Below, one piece after another: positions 52,086-61,381 of a DNA stretch of 64,000 nt; the stretch's first letter is position 1, and each line of letters starts with the position of its first letter. The notes under the pieces are model-generated. The model saw only the letters and a list, made by a program, of their open reading frames with translations. It did not search any database and was not told the DNA's origin. The translations under genes were made by a program, and so were the position numbers. Origin of the DNA: Pseudomonas sp. REP124 (GTDB lineage Bacteria > Pseudomonadota > Gammaproteobacteria > Pseudomonadales > Pseudomonadaceae); contig NZ_JAIQWX010000001.1 in assembly GCF_020164475.1 (NCBI RefSeq), positions 62,001 to 126,000 of the forward strand. The letters run 5' to 3'.

Positions 52086-53324
52086 GTGAGTAACTCTTTT
52101 GAAATCCAGCAGGTCGCCGTGATTGGCGCCGGCACCATGGGGCGCGGCATTGTCGTCAGCCTCGCCAGTGCCGGGTTGTCGGTGTTGTGGCTGGAAAACA
52201 ATGCCGCCACCCTCGACGCGGGCCTGACAATGATCGAGCAGACCTGGGCGCAGCAAGTCGATAAACAACGCATCACCCAGGCCCAGGCTGACGACAATCT
52301 GCGCCGGGTCCGGCCGGTAGCCGACTACGCCAGCCTGGCCGACGCCGACCTTGTGATTGAAGCGGTCTACGAGAATCTGGAAATCAAGCAGGCGATCTTC
52401 CGCGAACTGGATGCTCATCTGAAGCCGCGGGCGATTCTGGCCAGCAACACCTCGGCACTGGACATCGACAGCATCGCCGCCGTGACAGGTCGTGCAGAGC
52501 AGGTCCTGGGCCTGCACTTTTTCAGCCCGGCGCACATCATGAAACTGCTGGAAATCGTGCGCGGCAAGCACACCGACAGCGCGGTGCTGCACGCGGCGCA
52601 GGCCCTGGGCCAGCGCATCGGCAAGGTGGCGGTGATCGCCGGCAATTGCCCGGGCTTCATTGGCAACCGCATGCTGCGCAGCTATGTCGCCGAAGCGCGC
52701 AAATTACTGCTCGAAGGCGCGCTGCCGTACGAGGTGGACGAGGCGCTGCAGCAATTCGGTTTCGCCATGGGGCCATTTCGCATGTACGACGTGGTCGGCA
52801 TCGATCTGGAATGGCGCGCCCGTCAACTGGCCGGCCAGGGCATGGAGGCTCCCTTGGTGCAAATCGACAATGCCCTGTGTGAACTCGGTCGCCTGGGACA
52901 GAAGACCGGCCAGGGTTACTACCGTTACGCTCCCGGCAGTCGCAAGGCCGAGCACGATCCGCAGGTCGATGCGTTGGTGCTCAAGGTTTCCCATGGCCTT
53001 GGCTATCGCCGCCGCGCCATCGACGCGCAGGAAATTCTCGAGCGCTGCCTGCTCGCGCTGATCAACGAAGGCGCGAAAATCCTTGAAGAGGGCATCGCTG
53101 CCAACAGTCATGACATCGATCAGGTCTGGATCAATGGCTACGGTTTCCCCGCCGAGATCGGCGGGCCGATGGCCTGGGCGGATTCGCAAGGGCTGAACGC
53201 GATTGGCGCTCGCCTCGAACGTTTGCAGCAGGTGCTGGGTGAGCACTGGCGCCCTGCGGCGCTGATCGGCCAATTGAGCGCCCGCAACAAACATTTCGGT
53301 GAAGTGGCGGGGGAACTGGCATGA
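52086..53324 (+). CDS. 3-hydroxyacyl-CoA dehydrogenase
   Basis: A 412-residue NAD-dependent dehydrogenase of beta-oxidation with no hydratase part. The Rossmann motif is VAVIGAGTMGRGIV (10-23). Catalytic residues are around LHFFSPAHIMKLLEIV (His), and GNCPGFIGNRML. Two C-terminal HCDH domains follow. It starts an operon with a second acyl-CoA dehydrogenase (overlapping ATGA) and an iron alcohol dehydrogenase. No enoyl-CoA hydratase or thiolase is present in the window. Confidence 0.9.
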   Translation: MSNSFEIQQVAVIGAGTMGRGIVVSLASAGLSVLWLENNAATLDAGLTMIEQTWAQQVDKQRITQAQADDNLRRVRPVADYASLADADLVIEAVYENLEIKQAIFRELDAHLKPRAILASNTSALDIDSIAAVTGRAEQVLGLHFFSPAHIMKLLEIVRGKHTDSAVLHAAQALGQRIGKVAVIAGNCPGFIGNRMLRSYVAEARKLLLEGALPYEVDEALQQFGFAMGPFRMYDVVGIDLEWRARQLAGQGMEAPLVQIDNALCELGRLGQKTGQGYYRYAPGSRKAEHDPQVDALVLKVSHGLGYRRRAIDAQEILERCLLALINEGAKILEEGIAANSHDIDQVWINGYGFPAEIGGPMAWADSQGLNAIGARLERLQQVLGEHWRPAALIGQLSARNKHFGEVAGELA

Positions 53325-55096
53325 ACTATCAGGCTCCGTTGCGAGAGGTGCGGTTCGTGCTGCACGAACTGTTCGACGTCTGCGGTCACTGCGAACAACT
53401 GGGCATCGACCTGGACCGCGACACCCTCGATGGCATTCTCGAAGAAGCGGCGCGATTCGCCGGCGAAGTGATCGCGCCGCTTAACCGCAACAGCGATGAA
53501 CAGGGCTGTCTGCTTGCGCAGGGCAATGTCCGCACCCCGGACGGCTTCAAGGAGGCCTATCGTCAGTACGTCGACAACGGCTGGGCAAGCATGACCGGTC
53601 CCGTGGAGTTCGGGGGGCAGGGGCTGCCGCAAATGGCGTCGGCCAGTTTCCATGAAATGCTGATGGCGGCGTCGTTGTCCTTTCGCATCTATTCGGGGCT
53701 CACCGAAGGTGCGGTGCTGGCGTTGCATCGCCATGGCAGCGAAGCGCTCAAGCAAGCCTGGCTGGGCAAGATGGTCAGCGGCCAGTGGAGTGGAACCATG
53801 TGTCTCACCGAGCCGCAGGCCGGCACCGATCTGACCTTGCTGCGCACTCGCGCGCAGCCCCATGTCGATGGCAGCTTCGAGATTACCGGCAGCAAGATTT
53901 TCATCAGCGGCGGCGAGCAGGACCTGACGGACAATATCGTTCATCTGGTACTGGCCCGCTTGCCCGATGCACCGGCAGGGGTCAAGGGCATCAGTCTGTT
54001 CCTGGTGCCCAAGGTGATGCCTGATGGGCAGCGAAACGCCCTGAGCTGTGGGGCGCTGGAGCACAAGATGGGGATCAAGGGCGCTTCCACTTGCGTGATG
54101 AATTTCGACGGTGCGCGAGGCTGGCTGATCGGCGAAGCCAATCAAGGACTGGCCTGCATGTTCACCATGATGAACGACGCCCGTTTCCAGGTCGGCCTGC
54201 AAGGCTTGGGCATCGCCGAGGCGGCGTTCCAGGGTGGTTTGCGCTACGCGAGCGAACGCTTGCAGTCGCGTTCGCTGACCGGTGCCGTGGCGCCGGACAA
54301 GCCGGCTGATCCGATCATCGTCCACCCCGATGTGCGACGCATGTTGCTCACCCAGAAAACCCTCACCGAAGGCTGCCGGATGCTGGGCATCTACACGGCG
54401 CGGCAACTGGACCTCGAACACGCCGCGCAGGATCCGCAGATCCGCGGCGCGGCCTCCCGTCGCGCCGCGCTGCTGATCCCCATCGTCAAGGCCTTCTTCA
54501 CCGATGTCGGCCAAGAAGTCGCGAGCCTCGGCGTGCAGCTGTACGGCGGCCATGGCTACATCCGCGAGTGGGGCATGGAGCAACTGATGCGCGACAGCCG
54601 TATCACCCAGCTCTATGAAGGTACCAACGGTATCCAGGCGCTGGACCTGGTTCGCCGCAAACTGCTGGGTGACGGTGGCGCGGAGCTGAACGCGCTGATC
54701 GAGGAGTTTGGCCGGCACGTCGACGCGGCTGGCGCTCACGTCGAACTGCAGGCGATGGCTGTGGCGGTCGCCCGACGACTCGAAGAATGGCGTGCACTCG
54801 GCGCTTCCATCATCGAAGCCTGCCAACGAGAGCCGCAGGAAATCGGCGGGGTCTCGGTGGATTTTCTCGCCTACTCTGCCTACATCCTGCTGGCCGGTTT
54901 CTGGTTGCAGGCGGCGCTGCGAGCCAGCACCGAGCTGGCCAATGGCAGCGGCGAAACAGCCTTCTACTAGGCCAAGCTGCACGCTGCCGATTTCTACTGG
55001 CGCCGCGTGTTGCCACGGGCCACGGCACATCGCGAGGCGTTGCTCGGCGGCGCCGACTGCCTGATGGCCATGCCGGCCTGCGACTTCGCCTGTTGA
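53321..55096 (+). pseudogene. Acyl-CoA dehydrogenase interrupted by an in-frame TAG near the C-terminus
   Basis: The reading frame gives 549 residues of a large (about 590-residue) acyl-CoA dehydrogenase: LTEPQAGTDLTLLRTRA, KIFISGGEQDLTDNIVHLVLARL, YASERLQSRSL, QLYGGHGYIREWGMEQLMRDSRITQLYEGTNGIQALDLVRRKL. A TAG at 54968-54970 then follows. The same frame continues as AKLHAADFYWRRVLPRATAHREALLGGADCLMAMPACDFAC to a TGA at 55094-55096; this matches the normal family C-terminus (F-Y-x-A-K...LPR). A single CAG-to-TAG or GAG-to-TAG change would explain it. The protein may still fold without the last 42 residues, so loss of function is not certain. The start overlaps the preceding stop (ATGA). Confidence 0.85.
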
Positions 55097-55108
55097 TTGC
55101 AGACCCAT

Positions 55109-55116
55109 AACAATAA
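55109..55116 (+). promoter_or_regulatory. AANAANAA (Hfq/Crc-type) motif upstream of the iron alcohol dehydrogenase
   Basis: AACAATAA runs into the ATAAGGAGG ribosome site of the next gene, 15 bases before its ATG. Confidence 0.5.
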
Positions 55117-55131
55117 TAAGGAGGCGCTGCC

Positions 55132-56295
55132 ATGCAGCCATTCAGCTTTGCCACCACCGCGCAGATTCTCTGCGAAGCCGGCTCCACCCGGCGCTTGGCC
55201 GGCCTTTGCCGCGAGCGTGGCGCGCGACGTGTATTGATCGTCACCGATCCGGGAATCGCACGCCTGGGTCTGTTGGATGACGTGTTGCCGGGCTTTACCG
55301 AGGCGCAGGTCGCGGTGGCGATTTTCAGCGAAGTATCGGCCGACCCGAGTCAGGCCTGCGTACTGGCCGCCACGCAACGCGCGCAGCATATCGGCGCGGA
55401 CCTGATCGTGGGTTTCGGCGGTGGCAGCTCGATGGACGTCGCCAAACTGGTTGCGCTGCTGGCCAGTCCCGATTGCGCACAGTCCATCGCCGAACTGTAT
55501 GGCGTCGACAAGGCACGCGGGCGGCGCCTGCCGCTGATCCAGGTGCCGACAACTGCAGGGACCGGTTCCGAGGTCACGCCGATCGCGATCGTCACCACCG
55601 GCGACACCACCAAGATGGGCGTCGTTTCGCCGTTGCTGCTACCGGATCTGGCGGTGCTGGATGCCGCCTGCACACTGGGTCTGCCGCCGGCCGTGACAGC
55701 GGCGACGGGGATCGATGCCATGGTGCATGCCATCGAGGCTTATACCAGCAAACTCAAGCGCAATCCGCTGTCGAGCCTGCTGGCTCGGGAGGCGCTGCGG
55801 CTGTTGTCCGGCAATCTGCACCAGGCGGTACATGAGGGCAGCAATCTGGCCGCTCGCCAAGCCATGCTGCTCGGCGCCTGTCTTGCCGGCCAGGCGTTTG
55901 CCAATGCGCCGGTGGCGGCGGTGCATGCACTGGCCTATCCGTTGGGCGGGCAATTCCACATTCCCCACGGGTTGGCGAATGCGTTGGTGCTGCCCCACGT
56001 GCTGCAATTCAACCTGCCCGTCGCGGCAGCGGACTATGCCGAGTTGGCGCCGCTGATTCTGGGCGAGCGGTTCAAAGCGGGGGATTGTGATGCTCGGGCT
56101 GAACAGTTCGTTGCAGAACTCGCGCAACTGGGTGCTCGTTGCGGATTGCCGGATCGACTGCGAGACACTGCAGTCACCAAAGACAGCCTGACCCGCTTGG
56201 CAGCGGACGCCATGCAACAGCAGCGCCTGCTGGTGAACAATCCGCGTGAAGTCAGCGAAGCCGATGCGCTAGGGATTTATGAGGCGGCGTATTGA
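55132..56295 (+). CDS. Iron-containing alcohol dehydrogenase
   Basis: A 387-residue group III alcohol dehydrogenase. The NAD(P)-binding GFGGGSSMDVAKLVAL (about 94-109) is followed by PTTAGTGSEVTPIAIVT, GIDAMVHAIEAYTS and HALAYPLGGQFHIPHG, which carry the Asp/His iron ligands. In this setting it most likely oxidises the fatty alcohol released by the alkylsulfatase to an aldehyde (inference). The gene is the last of the dehydrogenase operon and has a perfect AAGGAGG. Confidence 0.9.
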   Translation: MQPFSFATTAQILCEAGSTRRLAGLCRERGARRVLIVTDPGIARLGLLDDVLPGFTEAQVAVAIFSEVSADPSQACVLAATQRAQHIGADLIVGFGGGSSMDVAKLVALLASPDCAQSIAELYGVDKARGRRLPLIQVPTTAGTGSEVTPIAIVTTGDTTKMGVVSPLLLPDLAVLDAACTLGLPPAVTAATGIDAMVHAIEAYTSKLKRNPLSSLLAREALRLLSGNLHQAVHEGSNLAARQAMLLGACLAGQAFANAPVAAVHALAYPLGGQFHIPHGLANALVLPHVLQFNLPVAAADYAELAPLILGERFKAGDCDARAEQFVAELAQLGARCGLPDRLRDTAVTKDSLTRLAADAMQQQRLLVNNPREVSEADALGIYEAAY

Positions 56296-56344
56296 TGGGT
56301 TGCGGGTAACCACTATGAACACGTGAACAACGTCATCTTCGAAA

Positions 56345-56481
56345 CCTGTAGCAGCTGGCGCAGCCTGCGTCCGGCTGCGAAGCAGTCGTGAAATCGGGCA
56401 ACGCGGTGTGTCAGGTGTACCCCGCGCTCAGGATTTACTACTGCTTCGCAGCCGGACGCAGGCTGCGCCAGCTGCTACAGG
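56345..56481. repeat. Perfect 42-bp inverted repeat (second repeat family)
   Basis: Arms 56345-56386 (CCTGTAGCAGCTGGCGCAGC...) and 56440-56481 are exact reverse complements around a 53-bp spacer. It is unlike the REP units elsewhere in the window and resembles the 'GTAGCAGCTGGCGCAGCCTG' repeat of fluorescent pseudomonads (recalled). It lies between the two convergent operons and could act as a bidirectional terminator. Confidence 0.9.
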
Positions 56482-56495
56482 GACCGGGTTTGGCC

Positions 56496-58079
56496 TTAAC
56501 TGACGGCCTCAGTCGTACTCACGCCATCCACCAACCGCGCAATCCCCAACGGATTCGCATTCTTCAGCGCATCAGGCAGCAGATTGTCCGGGTAGTTCTG
56601 GAAACAGATCGGGCGCAGGAAACGATTGATGGACACGGTGCCCACGGACGATCCGCGTGCATCCGAAGTAGCAGGGTAGGGGCCGCCGTGGACCATTGCG
56701 TCGCAGACTTCGACTCCGGTGGGATATCCGTTGAGCAGCAGGCGACCGGCTTTGAGTTCCAGCAATGGCGTCAGATCCGCGAATGCTTCCAGGTCCGCGG
56801 GCTCGGCGATCAGAGTGGCGGTCAGTTGGCCTTGCAGGCCTTGTAATGCTCGCTGGAGTTCCTCGCGATCTTTCACCGCAACGACCACGACGACCGGGCC
56901 GAATACTTCATGCTGCAGCAGCTCGTCACCATTGATCAGCAACTCGGCGGCTGCTTCATACAATTGCGGATGGGCCTGGCCGCCGGCTTGAGGTTGTCCC
57001 GCGCGATGCTGGATCTGCGGGTGCTCATGCAGACGGGTCAAACCATCGGTGTAATTGCACAAACCGCCGGCGTTCAACAGTGTTTGCGCGGGATGGGCGT
57101 TGATCTGCTGCGCCAGCTCATCGAGAAATGCCTGGAACTCGGGCGAGCGTATGCCGATGACCATGCCGGGTTTGGTGCAGAACTGTCCGGCACCCTGGAC
57201 CACCGAAGCGCTGAGCTCGGCGGCGATTTTCGATCCGCGTACTTTCAACGCTTCAGGCAGTACCAACACCGGATTGACGCTCGACATCTCGGCGAACACC
57301 GGGATCGGTTCTGGCCGTGCCGCCGCCAAATCACACAGTGCCCGTCCACCCTTGAGCGAACCGGTGAAACCGACCGCCTTGATCGCCGGATGTTGCACCA
57401 GCCAGGCGCCCACCATGCCGCCATAAATCATGTTGAAAACGCCCGCGGGCATTTCAGTCTTTTCGGCGGCGCGGATGATGGCCAGAGCCACGCGCTCGGC
57501 GGTAGCCATATGACCCGGGTGGGCCTTGAAAACCACCGGGCAACCGGCGGCCAGCGCTGCGGCGGTATCGCCACCCGCGGTAGAGAAGGCGAGGGGGAAA
57601 TTGCTCGCGCCGAACACGGCAACCGGGCCGATCCCGATGTGGTACTGGCGTAAATCGGGGCGTGACAGCGGCTGGCGATCGGGCAGGGCGCGGTCGATCC
57701 GCGCGCCGAAAAAATCACCCCGGCGCAGGACCTTGGCAAACAGCCTCATCTGGCCGCTGGTGCGAGCACGCTCACCTTGAATACGTGCAGCAGGCAACGC
57801 CGTTTCCCGGCAAACCGTTGCGATGAACTCTTCGTCCAGTGCGTCGAGCTCATCGGCGATGGCGTCGAGAAAGGCGGCGCGTCGAGTGGCAGGCAACGTG
57901 CGGTAAGGCTGGTAGGCCGTTGCTGCTGCTTGAGCGGCTGCGTCTACTTCTTCACGCGTGGCCTCGCTGTAAAAACCTGGCAGCGGCTCGCCGGTGGTCG
58001 CGTCGAAACTTTGCAGGCTCCCGTGTCCCGCGGCGCTGCGTTGGCCATCGATAAAGTTGTGTCCGGTGTAATCACTCAT
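56496..58079 (-). CDS. 2-oxoglutarate semialdehyde dehydrogenase (KGSADH, NADP-dependent aldehyde dehydrogenase)
   Basis: A 527-residue aldehyde dehydrogenase oxidising 2-oxoglutarate semialdehyde (2,5-dioxopentanoate) to 2-oxoglutarate. It shows ALRQ-type substrate arm PVAVFGASNFPLAFSTAGGDTAAALAAGCPVVFKAHPGH, Glu in VFAEMSSVNPV and the catalytic Cys in GAGQFCTKPG. The length suits class III KGSADH. It is the third enzyme of the pentonate operon. ATG 58079 has AGGAG at 7-nt spacing; ATG 58085 overlaps the previous stop but is too near the ribosome site. Confidence 0.9.
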   Translation of the reverse strand: MSDYTGHNFIDGQRSAAGHGSLQSFDATTGEPLPGFYSEATREEVDAAAQAAATAYQPYRTLPATRRAAFLDAIADELDALDEEFIATVCRETALPAARIQGERARTSGQMRLFAKVLRRGDFFGARIDRALPDRQPLSRPDLRQYHIGIGPVAVFGASNFPLAFSTAGGDTAAALAAGCPVVFKAHPGHMATAERVALAIIRAAEKTEMPAGVFNMIYGGMVGAWLVQHPAIKAVGFTGSLKGGRALCDLAAARPEPIPVFAEMSSVNPVLVLPEALKVRGSKIAAELSASVVQGAGQFCTKPGMVIGIRSPEFQAFLDELAQQINAHPAQTLLNAGGLCNYTDGLTRLHEHPQIQHRAGQPQAGGQAHPQLYEAAAELLINGDELLQHEVFGPVVVVVAVKDREELQRALQGLQGQLTATLIAEPADLEAFADLTPLLELKAGRLLLNGYPTGVEVCDAMVHGGPYPATSDARGSSVGTVSINRFLRPICFQNYPDNLLPDALKNANPLGIARLVDGVSTTEAVS

Positions 58080-58081
58080 CG

Positions 58082-59314
58082 TCATGCTCCTGAGGGTAAG
58101 CGTGGCTTGATCGCGGCATCGACCAGGCCGCGGCCGTGCAGGTTGTCGAGCAGGGCGCGATAACCGATCTGCCAGGCCGGAGCGCGGTCGCTCGTCGTCA
58201 CCCGGTTCACCAGCGTGCCGAGCTTGGGGCTGCTGATGGCGACGGTGTCACCCACCTTGTGGGTGAAGCCTCCACCCGGCAGATCGCGGTCCTGCTTGGG
58301 GGCAAACAGAGTGCCGAGAAACAGCACGAAGCCATCGGGGTATTGATGGTTCTCGTTGAGCGTTTGTGCCACCAGATCCGTTGGATCGCGGCTGATCTGG
58401 TTCATGGAGCTGCTGCCGTCGAGAATGAAGCCATCCTGGCCCTCGACCCGCAGGGCGACTTCCGCCGAACGGACATCGTCGATGCCGAAAGTCTCATCGA
58501 ACAGGCGGATGAAAGGACCAAGGGAAGTCGATGCATTGTTGTCCTTGGCCTTGGACAGCAACAGGGCGCTGCGGCCTTCGAAGTCGCGCAGATTGACGTC
58601 ATTGCCCAGGGTCGCGCCCTGGATCTTGCCGCGACTGGAAACGGCCAGCACCACTTCTGGCTCGGGGTTGTTCCAGCTGGACTTGGGATGGATGCCGATA
58701 TCCGATCCAAAACCCACCGCCGACAGTGGCTGCGCCTTGGTGAAAATCTCGGCGTCCGGTCCGATGCCCACTTCCAGGTACTGCGACCACATGCCCTGGC
58801 TGATCAGCACTTCTTTGAGCGCGGCGGCCTGCACCGAGCCCGGCACAATGTCGCCCAGGTCAGCGCCGATGCTTTGCACCAGTGTCGCGCGAATGCTGTC
58901 GGCCTTGGCCGGATCGCCCTTGGCCTGCTCCTCGACCACGCGTTCGAGCATGCTGGTGGCAAAGGTCACGCCGGCGGCTTTCACCGCCTGCAGGTCGATG
59001 GGCGCCAGCAACCATGGCCGGGTTTCGTCACGGTTGGCGGCGTCGCTGTTGCGCAGCAAGTCATCGAGGCCGATCAGCGGCTGCTGCAAGGGCAGGCTGC
59101 GCAGATAGGCAACGGGATCATCGAGCTCCAACAGGGCGGATACGGTCGCAACCCGTGCGCTGATGTCATGGACCTGCCGGTCTTTAAGCAGAACCACGGC
59201 CGGCCCTGGAGCGGCGCCCGGAATCCAGACGCGGCTGATCCAGGTGCCTTGCGAGACATCCTGAGCGGTGGCGTACAGGTCCGACAAAGTGTTTGCAACG
59301 GTGGAAATGGACAT
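58082..59314 (-). CDS. xylX: FAH-family 2-keto-3-deoxy-pentonate dehydratase (XylX-like)
   Basis: A 410-residue fumarylacetoacetate-hydrolase-fold enzyme. Visible elements are the metal-site Glu/Asp region in TFATSMLERVVEEQAKGD, GIGPDAEIFTKAQPLSAVGFGSDIGIHPKSSWNNPEPEVVLAV, and GNDVNLRDFEGRSALLLSKAKDNNASTSLGPFI. In the Weimberg pathway XylX dehydrates 2-keto-3-deoxy-D-xylonate to 2-oxoglutarate semialdehyde. Its fixed place between a pentonate dehydratase and KGSADH supports this. The symbol is by analogy with Caulobacter; L-arabinonate or lyxonate as substrate is possible. Start ATG 59314, 26 bp after the dehydratase stop. Confidence 0.85.
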   Translation of the reverse strand: MSISTVANTLSDLYATAQDVSQGTWISRVWIPGAAPGPAVVLLKDRQVHDISARVATVSALLELDDPVAYLRSLPLQQPLIGLDDLLRNSDAANRDETRPWLLAPIDLQAVKAAGVTFATSMLERVVEEQAKGDPAKADSIRATLVQSIGADLGDIVPGSVQAAALKEVLISQGMWSQYLEVGIGPDAEIFTKAQPLSAVGFGSDIGIHPKSSWNNPEPEVVLAVSSRGKIQGATLGNDVNLRDFEGRSALLLSKAKDNNASTSLGPFIRLFDETFGIDDVRSAEVALRVEGQDGFILDGSSSMNQISRDPTDLVAQTLNENHQYPDGFVLFLGTLFAPKQDRDLPGGGFTHKVGDTVAISSPKLGTLVNRVTTSDRAPAWQIGYRALLDNLHGRGLVDAAIKPRLPSGA

Positions 59315-59340
59315 GGAAATACCTCTGCAGAATGTGCCAA

Positions 59341-61125
59341 TCAGTGGGAGTGACGTGGATTGCCGCTTCGCGCGATGACCCGCAGGTGCAAGGTCGCGGG
59401 CTCCAGGCAGCCACCGGTCGAAAGTTGGCCGACCTGCTGGCGATAGATTTCCTGCCAAGGTGTTTGCGATGCCGGGATGGTCGGTTTGAACGCGGCCTGA
59501 CGACGGGCCATTTCGCTTTCATCGACCAGCAGATCAACTCGGCGCGCATTGAGGTCGACGCGCAGACGGTCATTGGTTTCCAGCAGGCCGATCCCGCCAC
59601 CCACCGCAGCTTCCGGGGACATGTTGAGAATCGACGGGCTGGCCGAGGTGCCGCTCTGGCGCCCGTCACCCAGGCAGGGCAGCGAATCGATGCCGCGTTT
59701 GATCAGATGCGCCGGTGGCGCCATGTTGACCACTTCGGCGCTGCCGGGATAACCCACGGTGCCGCAGCCCCGGATGACCAGGATGCAACGTTCGTCGATG
59801 TCCAGAGCCGGGTCGTTGATGCGCGCGTGATAGTCCTCGGGACCTTCGAACACGATGGCGCGGGCTTCGAAGGTGTTCTCTGCGCCAGGTTCGGACAGGT
59901 AGGTTTTACGGAAGGCCTCGCCCACCACCGACATCTTCATGATGGCGCTGTCGAAGAAGTTACCGCTCAACACAATGAATCCGGCGCGCTGGATCAGCGG
60001 GTCTTCAAAGGCATGGATGACATCCGGATCGCTGGCCGCGCTGTTGCTGACGATTTCGCCGATGGTTTTGCCCGAGACCGTGGCGCAGTCTTCGTGCAAG
60101 CGACCGGCTTTCTTCAGTTCATGCATGACCGCGGGAACACCGCCGGCGCGGTGGAAGCCTTCGCCCAGGTATTTACCGGCGGGCATGCAATTGACCAGCA
60201 GCGGCACGTCTTCGCCGATGCGTTGCCAGTCCTCCAGGCTCAGGTCGATGCCGCTGTGCCGCGCGATCGCGATCAGGTGCGGCGGGCAATTGGTCGAGGC
60301 GCCCAGGGCAGAGGCCACGGCGATGGCGTTCTCGAAAGATTCGCGGGTCATGATCCCGGAAGGACGAATGTCCTGTCGAACCATCTCGACGATGCGTTTG
60401 CCCGTGGCATAGGCCATCTGGCCGCGTTCGCGATAGGCCGCCGGGATGCTCGCACAGCCTGGCAGCGACATGCCCAGGGCTTCGGCCAGCGCGTTCATCG
60501 ACAACGCGGTGCCCATGGTATTGCAGTGACCAATCGAAGGAGAGGCCGCGGTGGTCATCTCCATGAAACCTTCGTAATCGATCTCGCCGCTGGCGAGCAG
60601 GTTGCGCGCGTGCCACAGCACGGTGCCGGAACCGATCAACTGGCCCTTGTGGTGGCCATCGAGCATCGGTCCGCCGGACAAGACGATCGCCGGGATATCG
60701 ACCGTCGCTGCCGCCATCAGGCAGGCCGGGGTGGTCTTGTCGCAGCCCGTGGTCAGCACCACGCCATCGAGCGGGAAGCCATGGAGAATCTCTACCAGGC
60801 CCAGGTACGCCAGGTTGCGGTCCAGTGCGGCAGTGGGGCGACGGGTCTGTTCGGCCATCGGGTGAACGGGGAATTCCATCGGAATGCCGCCGGCGTCGCG
60901 AATGCCCGCCTTGGTGCGTTGCGAGAGTTCAAGGTGGTGACGGTTGCACGGCGCAAGATCGCTACCGGTCTGGGCGATGCCGATGATGGGGCGACCCGAT
61001 TGCAACTCCTCGCGCGTCATGCCGTAGTTCATGAAGCGTTCGACGTAGAGCGCGGTCATGTCCGCATGATCCGGATCGTCGAACCATTGCTGGCTGCGCA
61101 GGGACAGAGGAGTTTTATCAGGCAT
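59341..61125 (-). CDS. IlvD/Edd-family pentonate dehydratase (XylD/arabonate dehydratase-like)
   Basis: A 594-residue Fe-S dehydratase removing water from D-xylonate or L-arabinonate to give 2-keto-3-deoxypentonate. Family blocks: PIIGIAQTGSDLAPCNRHH (cluster Cys), TTGCDKTTPACLMAAATVDIPAIVLSGGPMLDG, SIGHCNTMGTALSMNALAEALGMSLPGCASIPA, RGCGTVGYPGSAEVVNMAPP and CLGDGRQSGTSASPSILNMSPEAAVGGG. Three cluster-ligand cysteines are visible. First gene of the operon, 79 bp downstream of a LacI-type operator. Which pentonate it prefers is open. Confidence 0.9.
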   Translation of the reverse strand: MPDKTPLSLRSQQWFDDPDHADMTALYVERFMNYGMTREELQSGRPIIGIAQTGSDLAPCNRHHLELSQRTKAGIRDAGGIPMEFPVHPMAEQTRRPTAALDRNLAYLGLVEILHGFPLDGVVLTTGCDKTTPACLMAAATVDIPAIVLSGGPMLDGHHKGQLIGSGTVLWHARNLLASGEIDYEGFMEMTTAASPSIGHCNTMGTALSMNALAEALGMSLPGCASIPAAYRERGQMAYATGKRIVEMVRQDIRPSGIMTRESFENAIAVASALGASTNCPPHLIAIARHSGIDLSLEDWQRIGEDVPLLVNCMPAGKYLGEGFHRAGGVPAVMHELKKAGRLHEDCATVSGKTIGEIVSNSAASDPDVIHAFEDPLIQRAGFIVLSGNFFDSAIMKMSVVGEAFRKTYLSEPGAENTFEARAIVFEGPEDYHARINDPALDIDERCILVIRGCGTVGYPGSAEVVNMAPPAHLIKRGIDSLPCLGDGRQSGTSASPSILNMSPEAAVGGGIGLLETNDRLRVDLNARRVDLLVDESEMARRQAAFKPTIPASQTPWQEIYRQQVGQLSTGGCLEPATLHLRVIARSGNPRHSH

Positions 61126-61203
61126 GGGTCATTTCTCTTGTTGGATTTATGGCGAACTTCAATGCGCGTTGGGCGGCATCGATTGGTGTCCTGTTTGGCC
61201 TGA

Positions 61204-61217
61204 TGTTACCGGTAACA
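61204..61217. promoter_or_regulatory. LacI-family operator upstream of the pentonate operon
   Basis: Perfect palindrome TGTTACCGGTAACA (extended to 16 bp with the flanking A/T), 79 bp before the dehydratase start codon. The central CCGG is the classical LacI/GalR-family pattern. An identical site precedes the MFS gene. Confidence 0.87.
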
Positions 61218-61381
61218 TTGTTTTTGTAAAGTGCTTGCTCTGAAGTTTCCAATGGCGAGATTACCCTCTGCCGGGAGCAGAGCCGGTATGTGACAGCCCA
61301 TGTATAATCGGCCACCATCCGTATCGGCGGCGTTGATTGACATGATCCGCCCGGTCATTTTTCAGCGAAGACAGGACGTTC

